A stretch of DNA of 59,222 nt from an uncultured Blautia sp. GTDB lineage: Bacteria; Bacillota; Clostridia; Lachnospirales; Lachnospiraceae. Under the pieces are notes generated by a model. It did not search any database, was not told where the DNA came from, and worked only from the letters and a program-made list of their open reading frames with translations. Positions 10,936 to 19,146 of this stretch are shown in pieces. The translations under genes and the position numbers were made by a program. Location of the stretch: the NCBI GenBank assembly GCA_944380235.1, contig CALWHD010000002.1, positions 1-59,222 on the forward strand, read 5' to 3'. How positions within the stretch are numbered: the stretch's first letter is position 1; each line of letters opens with the position of its first letter.

Positions 10936-11982
10936 ATGGAAAAGACAGATATAAAATCCCTGAGCCTGGAGGAATTAAAGTCTTTGGCAGTGTCCATGGG
11001 TGAGAAGCCCTTCAGAGGCAGACAGCTCTATGAATGGATGCACAAAAAACTTGCCTGCGATTATGAAGAAATGACCAATCTTTCCAAAGACTTCAGGGAA
11101 AAGCTTCAGGAGAGCTGCCGGCTGGTGTCTTTAAATCCGCTGGAAGTCCAGACTTCAAAGATTGACGGGACGCAGAAGTACCTTTTTGCCCTTGACGACG
11201 GCAATGTGGTGGAGAGTGTACTGATGAAATACAAACATGGAAACAGTGTATGCATCTCTTCCCAGGTGGGATGTAAAATGGGATGCCGTTTCTGTGCCTC
11301 TGCTATCGGAGGATGGACAAGGAATTTAAGACCGTCGGAAATGCTGGATCAGATCTACAAGATCCAGAGACTTTCCAAAGAGAGGGTCTCCAATGTGGTA
11401 GTTATGGGAACCGGAGAACCTCTTGATAATTATGAGAACCTGCTTCGGTTCATCTATATGCTGAGCGATGAGAACGGGCTGAATATCAGCCAGAGAAATA
11501 TTACAGTCTCCACATGCGGGATTGTTCCACGTATGTATGATCTGGCAGAGGAAAAACTGCAGATCACCCTGGCAATTTCGCTCCATGCTTCCAGCCAGGA
11601 AAAAAGACAGGAGCTGATGCCTATAGCGAATAAGTATTCTATTGAAGAGGTGCTGGAAGCGTGCAGAAATTATTTTGATAAAACGGGAAGAAGGCTGACC
11701 TTTGAATACAGCCTGGTAGGGGGAAAAAATGATTCTCAGGAGGATGCGGACAGGCTGGCGCATCTGATCGGAAATCTGAACTGTCATGTAAATCTGATTC
11801 CCGTAAATCCTATAAAAGAGAGGGATTTTGTACAATCGGACAAAAAAGTTATTGAGAAATTTCAAAATAAACTTGAAAAATATCAGATTAATGTTACTAT
11901 TAGAAGAGAAATGGGTCGGGACATAGACGGGGCCTGTGGACAGCTAAGAAAAAGATATATCAATAAGAAAGAGGACGCATAA
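10936..11982 (+). CDS. rlmN: Dual-specificity rRNA/tRNA adenine-C2 methyltransferase RlmN
   Basis: Radical-SAM enzyme that makes m2A2503 in 23S rRNA and m2A37 in tRNAs. The 348-residue protein has the 4Fe-4S motif CKMGCRFC (Cys113, 117, 120), the GEPLDNYEN substrate/SAM loop, and the methyl-carrying C-terminal cysteine Cys334 in GACGQL. Length is standard. It starts directly after the rsmB stop, so it depends on read-through of the same mRNA. Confidence 0.96.
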   Translation: MEKTDIKSLSLEELKSLAVSMGEKPFRGRQLYEWMHKKLACDYEEMTNLSKDFREKLQESCRLVSLNPLEVQTSKIDGTQKYLFALDDGNVVESVLMKYKHGNSVCISSQVGCKMGCRFCASAIGGWTRNLRPSEMLDQIYKIQRLSKERVSNVVVMGTGEPLDNYENLLRFIYMLSDENGLNISQRNITVSTCGIVPRMYDLAEEKLQITLAISLHASSQEKRQELMPIANKYSIEEVLEACRNYFDKTGRRLTFEYSLVGGKNDSQEDADRLAHLIGNLNCHVNLIPVNPIKERDFVQSDKKVIEKFQNKLEKYQINVTIRREMGRDIDGACGQLRKRYINKKEDA

Positions 11983-11983
11983 G

Positions 11984-12727
11984 ATGAAATCATATTCTGT
12001 TACAGATGTGGGACAGAAACGTCAGGTGAATCAGGATTATGTTTTTGCTTCTGAGGAACCTGTGGGAAATCTGCCGAATCTTTTCGTTGTTGCAGACGGC
12101 ATGGGAGGTCATAAGGCTGGAGATTTTGCTTCCAGCTTCGCAGTCCAGACGCTGCTTCAGACCATAAAAGACGATACAAGCCAGAATCCGGTGACCATTA
12201 TCCGCAGTGCGGTGGAAAATGCCAACCGGAAGGTTTTAGAAGAAGCAAAGGCACATGAGGAAATGGCGGGAATGGGTACTACTATGGTGCTTGTGACCGT
12301 AGTTGATGATTATGCCTATGTTGCAAATGTGGGAGACAGCAGACTATATCTCATAGAAGACAAAATTCTCCAGATCACAAAGGATCATTCCCTTGTGCAG
12401 GAAATGGTAAGAAGGGGTTTGCTTACAGAAGAGGATGCCAGAACACACCCGGATAAGAACATTATCACCAGGGTGATTGGAATCGGAGAGAAAGTGGACA
12501 TTGATTTTTTCGACATTCATTTGAAGGAAAACAGTCTGCTTCTTCTTTGCTCAGACGGGCTTTCCAATATGGTTTCAAATGAAGAAATCTGGAGGATTGC
12601 AAATACAAGCAGAGATTTAAGGGAGATGGGCATGCGCCTGGTTTCCCTTGCAAATGAAAACGGCGGTAAGGACAACATAGCAGTGGTTCTGGTACAGCCG
12701 GAAACAAAAGAGGTGGAAGAATGTTAA
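11984..12727 (+). CDS. prpC: PP2C-type Ser/Thr phosphatase, partner of PrkC
   Basis: Metal-dependent phosphatase that reverses PrkC phosphorylation (Stp/PrpC). The 247-residue protein begins MKSYSVTDVGQKRQVNQD. It shows the PP2C metal motifs VADGMGG (Asp38), VGDSRLYL, LLCSDGLSN and GGKDNIAVV, which together form the binuclear Mn/Mg site. No transmembrane segment is seen, so it is cytosolic. It is separated by one base from rlmN and its end overlaps the prkC start by seven bases, so kinase and phosphatase are made together. Confidence 0.95.
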   Translation: MKSYSVTDVGQKRQVNQDYVFASEEPVGNLPNLFVVADGMGGHKAGDFASSFAVQTLLQTIKDDTSQNPVTIIRSAVENANRKVLEEAKAHEEMAGMGTTMVLVTVVDDYAYVANVGDSRLYLIEDKILQITKDHSLVQEMVRRGLLTEEDARTHPDKNIITRVIGIGEKVDIDFFDIHLKENSLLLLCSDGLSNMVSNEEIWRIANTSRDLREMGMRLVSLANENGGKDNIAVVLVQPETKEVEEC

Positions 12728-14973
12728 ATGTGGGAGTAATGATAGGTGGAAGATATGAGGTCGTAGGCCGTATCGGTTCCGGCGGAATGGCGGACGTGTA
12801 TAAGGCAAAAGACCACAAGCTGAACCGTTTTGTGGCTATGAAGGTGTTAAAGCCGGAGTTCAGCGCGGATACAAATTTCATCCGCAAGTTCCAGAGAGAG
12901 GCGCAGGCAGCTGCAGGGCTTGCCCACCCGAATGTGGTAAATGTATTTGACGTAGGGGAGGATCAGGGCGCCAATTATATTATCATGGAACTGGTGGAAG
13001 GAATCACATTAAAAGAATACATTTCCAGGAAGGGAAAACTGACAGTGAAAGAGGCAACCAGTATTGCCATTCAGGTTTCCATGGGACTGGAAGCAGCGCA
13101 TAACAGGAATATAGTGCACAGGGATATTAAGCCGCAGAATATTATTATTTCAACAGACGGCAAAGTAAAGGTGACAGACTTTGGAATTGCAAGGGTGGCA
13201 TCTTCAAATACTATCAGCACCAATGCCATGGGGTCTGTGCACTACAGCTCACCGGAGCAGGTAAGAGGAGGATACAGTGATTACAAGAGTGATATCTATT
13301 CTCTGGGTATTACTATGTATGAGATGGTGACAGGAAGGGTGCCTTTCGACGGAGATACCACCGTGGCTATCGCTATCAAGCATCTTCAGGATGAGATGGT
13401 TCCTCCGTCTCAGTATGCGCCTGAGCTTCCTCACAGTCTGGAAGAGATCATTATCAAATGTACTCAGAAAAGTCCGGACAGGAGATATAATACCCTGGCT
13501 GAGCTGATCAATGACTTGAAGCATTCCCTCATTGAGCCAAACGGAAATTTTGTCAATCTTTCTCCTCTCAGCAATCATGCCCAGACCATCGTGATCACTC
13601 CCGAGGAGATGAAAGAGATCCAGGGCAGCACCGGCAGGGATTCTTATACAGAGCCTGTAAAACCGCTGTATACAGAGCCGGAAGATGATGACGACGATGA
13701 TGACGACGACGAAGACGATTACGATGAAGAATACGAATCACGTTCCAGAAGAAAACACCGCAGATATGAGGAAGAAGATGATGACGATGATGATGAGGAG
13801 GATGATAAGGGCGGAAATACCACAGTAGAAAAGGTAATGACTATTGCGGGGCTGGTCATCGGGGGAATCATTATCTGCATCCTGATCTATTTTGTAGCTT
13901 CTGCTGCAGGGCTGATCGGTTCCGGCGGAAATAATAGCAATGAGACACAGACGGAAGGTACTGCAGACACAGAGGAAGATCTGGTTGCTGTTCCTGATCT
14001 TTCGAATATGACAGAAGATCAGGTGAAAGACAGTCTGAAGAGCTTTAATTTAGGTTATCAGAAAGGCGGAGAAGAGGCATCTGATACCGTAGAAGCAGGA
14101 AAAGTCGTAAGACAGGATCCGGGGATGGACACTCAGGTGGAGAAGAACAGCGTAGTGACTGTATACTTCAGCAGCGGTCCTGCAGCCGCAGATACTCCGG
14201 AGACTTCTGCCAATGTCCAGATTCCTGCAGGGCTGATCGGTCAGCCGCAGAATGACGTGGTTTCTCAGCTTAATACATTGGGACTGAGTACAAATGTGCA
14301 GTCTACACAGAGCGATACGGTTGAGATCGGAAATGTGGTTTCCTTAAGTCCGGGAGAAGGCGAGACAGTGGCGGCCGGGACGGAAGTTACCGTTCAGGTG
14401 AGCGTAGGAGCCGGCAAAGTTACAGTACCGGATGTGATCGGCTGGCCTCAGGCAGATGCAGAGTCTGCGCTGACATCAGCGGGACTTCTGGTAAGCGTGG
14501 AGCAGAAAGCAGATACCAGCCAAACGGTAGACTATGGTGAGGTCTTTGACCAGGGACCAGTCGCAGGAGAAGAAGTAGAAAAGGGTACTACAGTGGTTCT
14601 CTATGTCCGCAATCAGGAGATGGAGCAGCAGGAAGCCCAGAACGGTGAAAACTCAGAAAACTCCGGAACTTCTGAAACTTCAGCCTCTTCCGGCGCATGG
14701 GTGACCGAAGATCTTCCTTTGGAAAAGCCAGAGGCCTACCAGGGCGGAAATGTAAGACTGACCCTGAAACAGGGGGGCAGTGAAAAGGTGATTATGGAAG
14801 GAAATCCCATTGATTTTGACGGAGCCGGCTACACAACAGGAGACATTACAGGAGAAGCCGGACAGGATACAGGAACTCTGGTTCTTTCCGAAATGGGAGA
14901 AGACGGAGAATACCATGATCTTTACGAATACACCTTGTCCTTCCATGCTCCGGAAAGCAGCAGTCAGGAGTAA
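12721..14973 (+). CDS. prkC: PASTA-domain Ser/Thr kinase PrkC
   Basis: Membrane kinase that senses muropeptides or lipid II. Of its 750 residues, about 10-270 are the Hanks-type kinase (GSGGMADVY, catalytic Lys41, HRDIKPQN 133-140, DFG 153-155). Residues 321-362 are an extreme acidic linker with two Asp runs split by a basic RSRRKHRR segment. One TM helix lies at about 373-398. Three PASTA repeats follow (about 421-486, 500-565 and 568-632), then a Ser/Glu-rich linker and a roughly 85-residue C-terminal domain I do not recognise. The start overlaps prpC. An alternative start at Met7 is possible. Confidence 0.95.
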   Translation: MLNVGVMIGGRYEVVGRIGSGGMADVYKAKDHKLNRFVAMKVLKPEFSADTNFIRKFQREAQAAAGLAHPNVVNVFDVGEDQGANYIIMELVEGITLKEYISRKGKLTVKEATSIAIQVSMGLEAAHNRNIVHRDIKPQNIIISTDGKVKVTDFGIARVASSNTISTNAMGSVHYSSPEQVRGGYSDYKSDIYSLGITMYEMVTGRVPFDGDTTVAIAIKHLQDEMVPPSQYAPELPHSLEEIIIKCTQKSPDRRYNTLAELINDLKHSLIEPNGNFVNLSPLSNHAQTIVITPEEMKEIQGSTGRDSYTEPVKPLYTEPEDDDDDDDDDEDDYDEEYESRSRRKHRRYEEEDDDDDDEEDDKGGNTTVEKVMTIAGLVIGGIIICILIYFVASAAGLIGSGGNNSNETQTEGTADTEEDLVAVPDLSNMTEDQVKDSLKSFNLGYQKGGEEASDTVEAGKVVRQDPGMDTQVEKNSVVTVYFSSGPAAADTPETSANVQIPAGLIGQPQNDVVSQLNTLGLSTNVQSTQSDTVEIGNVVSLSPGEGETVAAGTEVTVQVSVGAGKVTVPDVIGWPQADAESALTSAGLLVSVEQKADTSQTVDYGEVFDQGPVAGEEVEKGTTVVLYVRNQEMEQQEAQNGENSENSGTSETSASSGAWVTEDLPLEKPEAYQGGNVRLTLKQGGSEKVIMEGNPIDFDGAGYTTGDITGEAGQDTGTLVLSEMGEDGEYHDLYEYTLSFHAPESSSQE

Positions 14974-15043
14974 ATAACAGAACAGTAAGAAGCATACGAA
15001 GATTCAAAGAACAGACGGCACGCTGTGCAAATCAGTTTATTCC

Positions 15044-15136
15044 CGCGAGCAATGAGCCAAGCGGACATGCGCGCATGTCCATTTGGCGATTGTCGCGAGG
15101 GTCAAATACCCCGATGCTTGCATCGGGGTATTTGAC
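15044..15136. repeat. Compound inverted-repeat element, two adjacent hairpins
   Basis: Hairpin 1 has three tiers: CGCGA/TCGCG (15044-15048 with 15093-15097), CAAT/ATTG, GCCAA/TTGGC, and a perfect 18-bp palindrome GGACATGCGCGCATGTCC at 15063-15080. Hairpin 2 is a perfect 17-bp stem with a TT loop (15101-15117 with 15120-15136), starting GTCAAATACCCCGATGC. Neither is followed by a proper U-tract, and the symmetry is strand-neutral. It resembles a dispersed palindromic repeat or a structured RNA. No second copy is in this window. Confidence 0.6.
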
Positions 15137-15154
15137 TGTCATAAAGAGAAAAGA

Positions 15155-15201
15155 GAACAGTCCAGTTTCCGGAAAACAGGGAACCGAGATTGTTCTTTTT
15201 T
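15155..15201 (+). terminator. Terminator of the murE-prkC run
   Basis: GAACAGTC (15155-15162) pairs with GATTGTTC (15188-15195), extended inside by GTTTCC/GGGAAC, and is followed by six T. This is the first convincing terminator after murE. Confidence 0.75.
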
Positions 15202-15222
15202 CGTATAATAAAAATCTTCGTA

Positions 15223-15251
15223 TTGCTATTCTATTTTAAACAGTATATAAT
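15223..15251 (+). promoter_or_regulatory. Sigma-A promoter for rsgA-rpe-thiN
   Basis: TTGCTA at 15223-15228, 17-nt spacer, perfect TATAAT at 15246-15251. The predicted leader is about 75 nt and contains no strong structure. Confidence 0.7.
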
Positions 15252-15335
15252 AAAACTGAATTTGTCTGCTTTGAACAGACATTTAAAGTAGTAGAAAACA
15301 AAAAGGAAAGCATTACAGGAAAACAGGTTCAGAAC

Positions 15336-16214
15336 ATGCAGGGAAGAATTATTAAAGGAATCGCGGGATTCTATTATGTTTCCACCAAAGACCGGAAAGT
15401 CTATGAGTGTAAGGCAAAGGGAATTTTCAGAAAAGAGAAACAGAAGCCTCTGGTAGGGGATTGTGTGGAGATGGAGATACTGGATGAGGAGGAGAAAACA
15501 GGAAATATAGTCCGGATTCTTCCAAGAAAAAACGCTCTTATCCGTCCAGCTGTAGCAAATGTGGATCAGGCGCTGGTGATTTTTTCCGCCAGAGAGCCAA
15601 ATCCTAACTTCCAGCTTCTGGATCGTTTTCTTGTCTCCATGGAGAGACAGGAAATACCGGTGGTGATCTGCATCAATAAGCAGGATCTTGCAGGAGAGGG
15701 AGAAGCAGAAGAGTTCCGGAAGATTTACGCTTCCTGCGGTTACCGGATTCTTTTTACCAGTGCCAGCAGGGAAGAGGGACTGGAAGATTTAAGGCAGGTC
15801 CTTAGAGGAAAAACTACCACAGTGGCAGGTCCTTCCGGAGTGGGAAAGTCTTCTATTACCAACCTTCTTCAGCCCCGGGTTCGCATGGAAACGGGAGAGA
15901 TCAGCAAAAAACTGGGCAGAGGACGCCATACTACCAGGCACTCCCAGCTGATCGAACTGGAAGAAGGCACATATCTTATGGATACGCCGGGATTTACTTC
16001 TTTTTATGTGGAAGATATGGAAAAAGAAGAACTTCGGCATTGTTTTCCTGAGTTTTTTTCTTATGAAGGGCAGTGTCGTTTTCAGGGCTGCACCCATACA
16101 CACGAGCCGGGGTGCGCAGTGAAAGAGGCTTTGGAAAAAGGGAAGATCAGCCGAAAACGGTACGACAGTTACTGTGAAATGTATAAGGGGCTGGAAGAGA
16201 AAAGGAGGTACTGA
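15336..16214 (+). CDS. rsgA: Ribosome small-subunit-dependent GTPase RsgA
   Basis: Circularly permuted GTPase that checks late 30S subunit assembly. The 292-residue protein has an N-terminal OB fold (about 1-65). The G motifs come in permuted order: NKQD first (ICINKQDL), then P-loop GPSGVGKS at 165-172 and DTPGF. The C-terminal zinc knuckle has Cys247, Cys252, His254 and Cys260 (CRFQGCTHTHEPGC). The RBS before ATG 15336 is weak (AGGTTC), which may limit its translation. It heads the rsgA-rpe-thiN operon. Confidence 0.96.
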   Translation: MQGRIIKGIAGFYYVSTKDRKVYECKAKGIFRKEKQKPLVGDCVEMEILDEEEKTGNIVRILPRKNALIRPAVANVDQALVIFSAREPNPNFQLLDRFLVSMERQEIPVVICINKQDLAGEGEAEEFRKIYASCGYRILFTSASREEGLEDLRQVLRGKTTTVAGPSGVGKSSITNLLQPRVRMETGEISKKLGRGRHTTRHSQLIELEEGTYLMDTPGFTSFYVEDMEKEELRHCFPEFFSYEGQCRFQGCTHTHEPGCAVKEALEKGKISRKRYDSYCEMYKGLEEKRRY

Positions 16215-16218
16215 TTGC

Positions 16219-16875
16219 ATGGAGTATCAATTATCGCCGTCGATTCTTGCAGCTGATTTCGGCAGGCTGGGCGATGCAATACAGGAAGTTGAGGCAGCAG
16301 GAGTGAAATGGCTGCATATTGACATTATGGATGGACAGTTTGTTCCCACTATTTCTATGGGAATCCCCATTGTATCTTCCATCCGCAAACTGACAGATCT
16401 TTTTTTTGACGTACACATTATGGCAAATGAGCCTTCTCATCTGATCGAAGACTTTGCCCATGCAGGTGCAGATATGATAACTGTCCACGCAGAGGCATGT
16501 GCCCATCTTGACCGTATGCTGAATCTGATCCACCAGTATGGATGCAGGGCCGGCGTTGCTTTAAATCCAGCCACACCGGTGTGCATGCTGGAAAATATCC
16601 TGGAGCTGGCGGATATGGTATTGCTTATGACTGTAAATCCGGGATTCGGAGGTCAGATCTATATTCCTTACTGTACAGAGAAGATCAGGAAAGTAAGGGA
16701 AATGGCAGATAAAAGAGGACTGAACCTGGATATTGAGGTGGACGGAGGCATTAACAGGGAGACGATCGGTACAGTGCTGGATGCCGGGGCGAATATTATT
16801 GTCGCCGGTTCCGCAGTGTTCAGCGGAAATATCAGAGAAAATGCCCTGGTATTAAAAAAGATGATGGAGAAATAG
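16219..16875 (+). CDS. rpe: Ribulose-phosphate 3-epimerase
   Basis: Interconverts ribulose-5-phosphate and xylulose-5-phosphate in the pentose phosphate pathway. The TIM-barrel protein is 218 residues from ATG 16219, which follows AAAGGAGGT at 16201-16209. A longer frame back to 16174 lies inside rsgA and lacks an RBS. Family motifs are LSPSILAADF, HIDIMDG (catalytic Asp), MTVNPGFGGQ and EVDGGIN (second catalytic Asp). The gap to rsgA is 4 nt and to thiN zero. Confidence 0.96.
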   Translation: MEYQLSPSILAADFGRLGDAIQEVEAAGVKWLHIDIMDGQFVPTISMGIPIVSSIRKLTDLFFDVHIMANEPSHLIEDFAHAGADMITVHAEACAHLDRMLNLIHQYGCRAGVALNPATPVCMLENILELADMVLLMTVNPGFGGQIYIPYCTEKIRKVREMADKRGLNLDIEVDGGINRETIGTVLDAGANIIVAGSAVFSGNIRENALVLKKMMEK

Positions 16876-17529
16876 ATGGATACAGTTTTGCTGTGCGGCG
16901 GATGTATGGATGAGGAATTTGTAAAGCAGATCCTTGAAAAGATCCGGCCGGACTGTGTGATCGGAATTGATAAAGGTCTGGAATTCTGCTACAGAAACCA
17001 GATTATTCCCCAGTATATCCTGGGAGACTTTGACAGCATTGATAAAGATGTGCTGGAGTACTATGAAAACAGGAAAGAGATTCCTGTGAAAAAATATCAG
17101 CCCGAAAAAGATGCCACAGATACCAGGATCGGTCTGGAACTGGCACTGAAATTAAAAAGCAACAGGATTTTCCTTCTGGGCGCGACAGGAGGAAGGCTGG
17201 ATCATTATATGGCAAATCTTCAGTCCCTGCTGGTTCCCCTGAAATATGGCGCGGAGGCGTGGATTCTGGATCCGCAGAATGCTGTGACGGTGCTGGATCA
17301 GGGCAGGAAGATTAAAAAAGAAGAACTGCCGGGGAAATATGTTTCTTTTTTCTCTATGGGAGATAAGGTGGAAGGAATCACCTTAAGAGGGTTTAAGTAT
17401 CCTCTTACAGACTATACCCTGAGCAACGATGACGGCATTGCTGTCAGCAATGAGCTGGCAGGTGAGGAGGCCGAAGTATCCTTCCGTAAGGGGAGGCTGC
17501 TGATGATCTTCTCCGGGGACAAGGCTTAA
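16876..17529 (+). CDS. thiN: Thiamine pyrophosphokinase
   Basis: Transfers pyrophosphate from ATP to thiamine, giving the TPP cofactor. The 217-residue protein shows LGDFDS (Asp-rich active site), EKDATDT and GATGGRLDH in the N-terminal catalytic domain, then the thiamine-binding beta domain with the closing SNE motif (AVSNELAG). The ATG starts directly after the rpe TAG. TPP is also the cofactor of transketolase, which works next to Rpe, so the neighbourhood is sensible. Confidence 0.94.
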   Translation: MDTVLLCGGCMDEEFVKQILEKIRPDCVIGIDKGLEFCYRNQIIPQYILGDFDSIDKDVLEYYENRKEIPVKKYQPEKDATDTRIGLELALKLKSNRIFLLGATGGRLDHYMANLQSLLVPLKYGAEAWILDPQNAVTVLDQGRKIKKEELPGKYVSFFSMGDKVEGITLRGFKYPLTDYTLSNDDGIAVSNELAGEEAEVSFRKGRLLMIFSGDKA

Positions 17530-17557
17530 GATACAGGAAAGAGAGGATTTACAGATT

Positions 17558-18655
17558 ATGAAATTAGGAATTGTGGGACTGCCGAATGTAGGCAAAAGTA
17601 CATTGTTTAATTCTCTGACAAAGGCAGGGGCAGAATCGGCCAATTACCCCTTCTGTACCATTGATCCAAATGTGGGGATTGTGGCAGTTCCGGATGAAAG
17701 ACTGAAACTGCTGGGAGATTTTTACCATTCCAAAAAGGTAACTCCCGCAGTGATTGAGTTTGTGGATATCGCAGGTCTGGTAAAGGGAGCCTCCAAGGGG
17801 GAGGGACTTGGGAACCAGTTCCTTGCCAATATCAGGGAGGTAGATGCCATTGTACATGTGGTAAGATGCTTTGAAGATGAAAATGTGGTGCATGTGGACG
17901 GAAGTATTGACCCTTTAAGAGACATTGAAACTATTAATCTTGAGCTGATTTTCTCTGACCTGGAAATCCTGGAAAGAAGGATTGCAAAGACAACCAAGAC
18001 GGCAAGAATGGATAAGGAAGCTGCAAAAGAACTGGAATTCCTGAAAAAGATCAAGGAACATCTGGAAGACGGAAAGCCGGCAGCTTCCATGGAACTGGAG
18101 GATGAAGACCAGGAGCTTTACATGAAGGGATATAACCTGCTGACCTATAAGCCGGTGATCTATGCCGCAAATGTGTCTGAGGGTGATCTGGCAGATGACG
18201 CACAGTCCAATCCTCATGTGCAAAGAGTGAGGGAGTACGCAGCGCAGACAAAAAGCGAAGTATTTGCTCTTTGTGCAGAAATTGAACAGGAAATTTCTGA
18301 ACTGGAAGAAGATGAGAAAAAAGAGTTCCTGGAAGATCTGGGAATCAAACAGTCCGGTCTGGAAAAACTGATCGTGGCAAGCTACCGTATTTTAGGACTC
18401 TTAAGCTTTCTGACAGCCGGAGAAGATGAGACCAGGGCATGGACCATCAAAGTAGGTACCAAGGCACCTCAGGCAGCGGGAAAGATCCACACAGATTTCG
18501 AAAGAGGATTTATCAAGGCAGAGGTGGTCAATTACCAGGATCTTTTAGACTGCGGCTCTTATGCAGGCGCCAGAGAGAAGGGGCTGGTGCGCATGGAAGG
18601 CAAGGAATATGTGGTGCAGGACGGCGATGTGATTTTGTTCCGTTTCAATGTATAA
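17558..18655 (+). CDS. ychF: Obg-family P-loop ATPase/GTPase YchF
   Basis: Redox-sensitive, ribosome-associated NTPase of the Obg family that prefers ATP (EngD/YchF). The 365-residue protein has P-loop GLPNVGKST at 7-15, switch motif DIAGLVKGAS, a helical hairpin insertion at about 130-200, and a C-terminal TGS domain (about 280-365, ending VQDGDVILFRFNV). GAGAGG precedes the ATG. It lies 28 nt after thiN with no terminator between them, so probably the same transcript. Confidence 0.96.
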   Translation: MKLGIVGLPNVGKSTLFNSLTKAGAESANYPFCTIDPNVGIVAVPDERLKLLGDFYHSKKVTPAVIEFVDIAGLVKGASKGEGLGNQFLANIREVDAIVHVVRCFEDENVVHVDGSIDPLRDIETINLELIFSDLEILERRIAKTTKTARMDKEAAKELEFLKKIKEHLEDGKPAASMELEDEDQELYMKGYNLLTYKPVIYAANVSEGDLADDAQSNPHVQRVREYAAQTKSEVFALCAEIEQEISELEEDEKKEFLEDLGIKQSGLEKLIVASYRILGLLSFLTAGEDETRAWTIKVGTKAPQAAGKIHTDFERGFIKAEVVNYQDLLDCGSYAGAREKGLVRMEGKEYVVQDGDVILFRFNV

Positions 18656-18725
18656 AAATAAGGGGACAGTTAAAGGCTAGTAAAGCAGTGGCTTTTCTCT
18701 ATACAAAGAACATAGGAGTGTGTAA

Positions 18726-18896
18726 ATGACACAGAGAGAACTGAAAAGAGAAATCGAAAATACAAGAGAGAGCTTAAACACAGCCATAAAAGACGAAAGA
18801 GGAATGCTGGAGATCCTGTATATCAGCAGACAGCTGGATGACCTGATCGAGATGTATATGGAGCAGGGAACGGATGTGAAAAAATTCAACAGCTGA
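18726..18896 (+). CDS. Spo0E-like aspartyl-phosphate phosphatase (56 aa)
   Basis: A short gene translated as MTQRELKREIENTRESL, then ISRQLDDLIEMYMEQ in the middle, ending VKKFNS. Spo0E-family peptides are helical hairpins of 50-85 residues that dephosphorylate Spo0A~P and delay sporulation. Their signature is S-x-x-L-D-x-L-I-x-x-Y, which is matched exactly by SRQLDDLIEMY. The RBS AGGAG lies 8 nt before the ATG. It sits 70 nt after ychF, before a hairpin and the mraZ promoter. Family assignment rests on the motif; the target Spo0A is inferred. Confidence 0.8.
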   Translation: MTQRELKREIENTRESLNTAIKDERGMLEILYISRQLDDLIEMYMEQGTDVKKFNS

Positions 18897-18914
18897 AAAA
18901 AGACAGACAAGGGG

Positions 18915-18962
18915 AGAAGGGATTTTCTGGAAATTATTTTTCCAGAGAGTTCCTTCTTTACT
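18915..18962 (+). terminator. Probable terminator after the Spo0E-like gene
   Basis: Two stacked stems, AGAAGG/CCTTCT outside and TCTGGAAA/TTTTCCAGA inside, followed by TTACTTT. Moderate because the outer stem contains a bulge. Confidence 0.5.
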
Positions 18963-18987
18963 TTATAGGAAAAAACGTATGTTCCCC

Positions 18988-19016
18988 TTGAATTTTTAAC
19001 GCTCATGGTATAGAAT
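18988..19016 (+). promoter_or_regulatory. Promoter of the mraZ division cluster
   Basis: TTGAAT at 18988-18993, 17-nt spacer, TAGAAT at 19011-19016. The start site would be near 19023, just before an array of GTGG repeats. The leader to the mraZ ATG is about 125 nt. Confidence 0.7.
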
Positions 19017-19024
19017 GTCCATAT

Positions 19025-19071
19025 AAGTGGTAGAGAGTGGAGGAAAGTGGTGACAAATGGGGAGCTAGTGG
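19025..19071 (+). promoter_or_regulatory. MraZ operator: five NNGTGG-type direct repeats
   Basis: AAGTGG, GAGTGG, AAGTGG, AAATGG and TAGTGG. Their TGG cores are at 19028, 19038, 19048, 19058 and 19069, so they fall on one DNA face every 10-11 bp. MraZ is known to bind short TGG-containing direct repeats with 10-bp periodicity near its own promoter. The array lies at the predicted start of transcription, fitting autorepression. Confidence 0.75.
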
Positions 19072-19146
19072 CAGAAGCATCTGCCAGGAGTCACTTAAGG
19101 AGACGAAGGGGAGATTCGTATCCTTCCGAAAGAGGGTGACATTCAT

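Larger units (their letters stand above)
14974..15335 (+). other. Intergenic region between prkC and rsgA (362 bp)
   Basis: No credible open reading frame. It contains, in order, a two-hairpin structured element (15044-15136), an intrinsic terminator (15155-15201), an AT-rich stretch and the rsgA promoter (15223-15251). The first 65 bases after prkC show no clear feature. Confidence 0.7.

Noticed and set aside
15101..15136. Calling the 17-bp stem an ordinary terminator
   Set aside because: The perfect stem is followed by TGTCATAA, not a U-tract, and a real terminator with six T lies 20 bp downstream. It is kept as part of a structured element.
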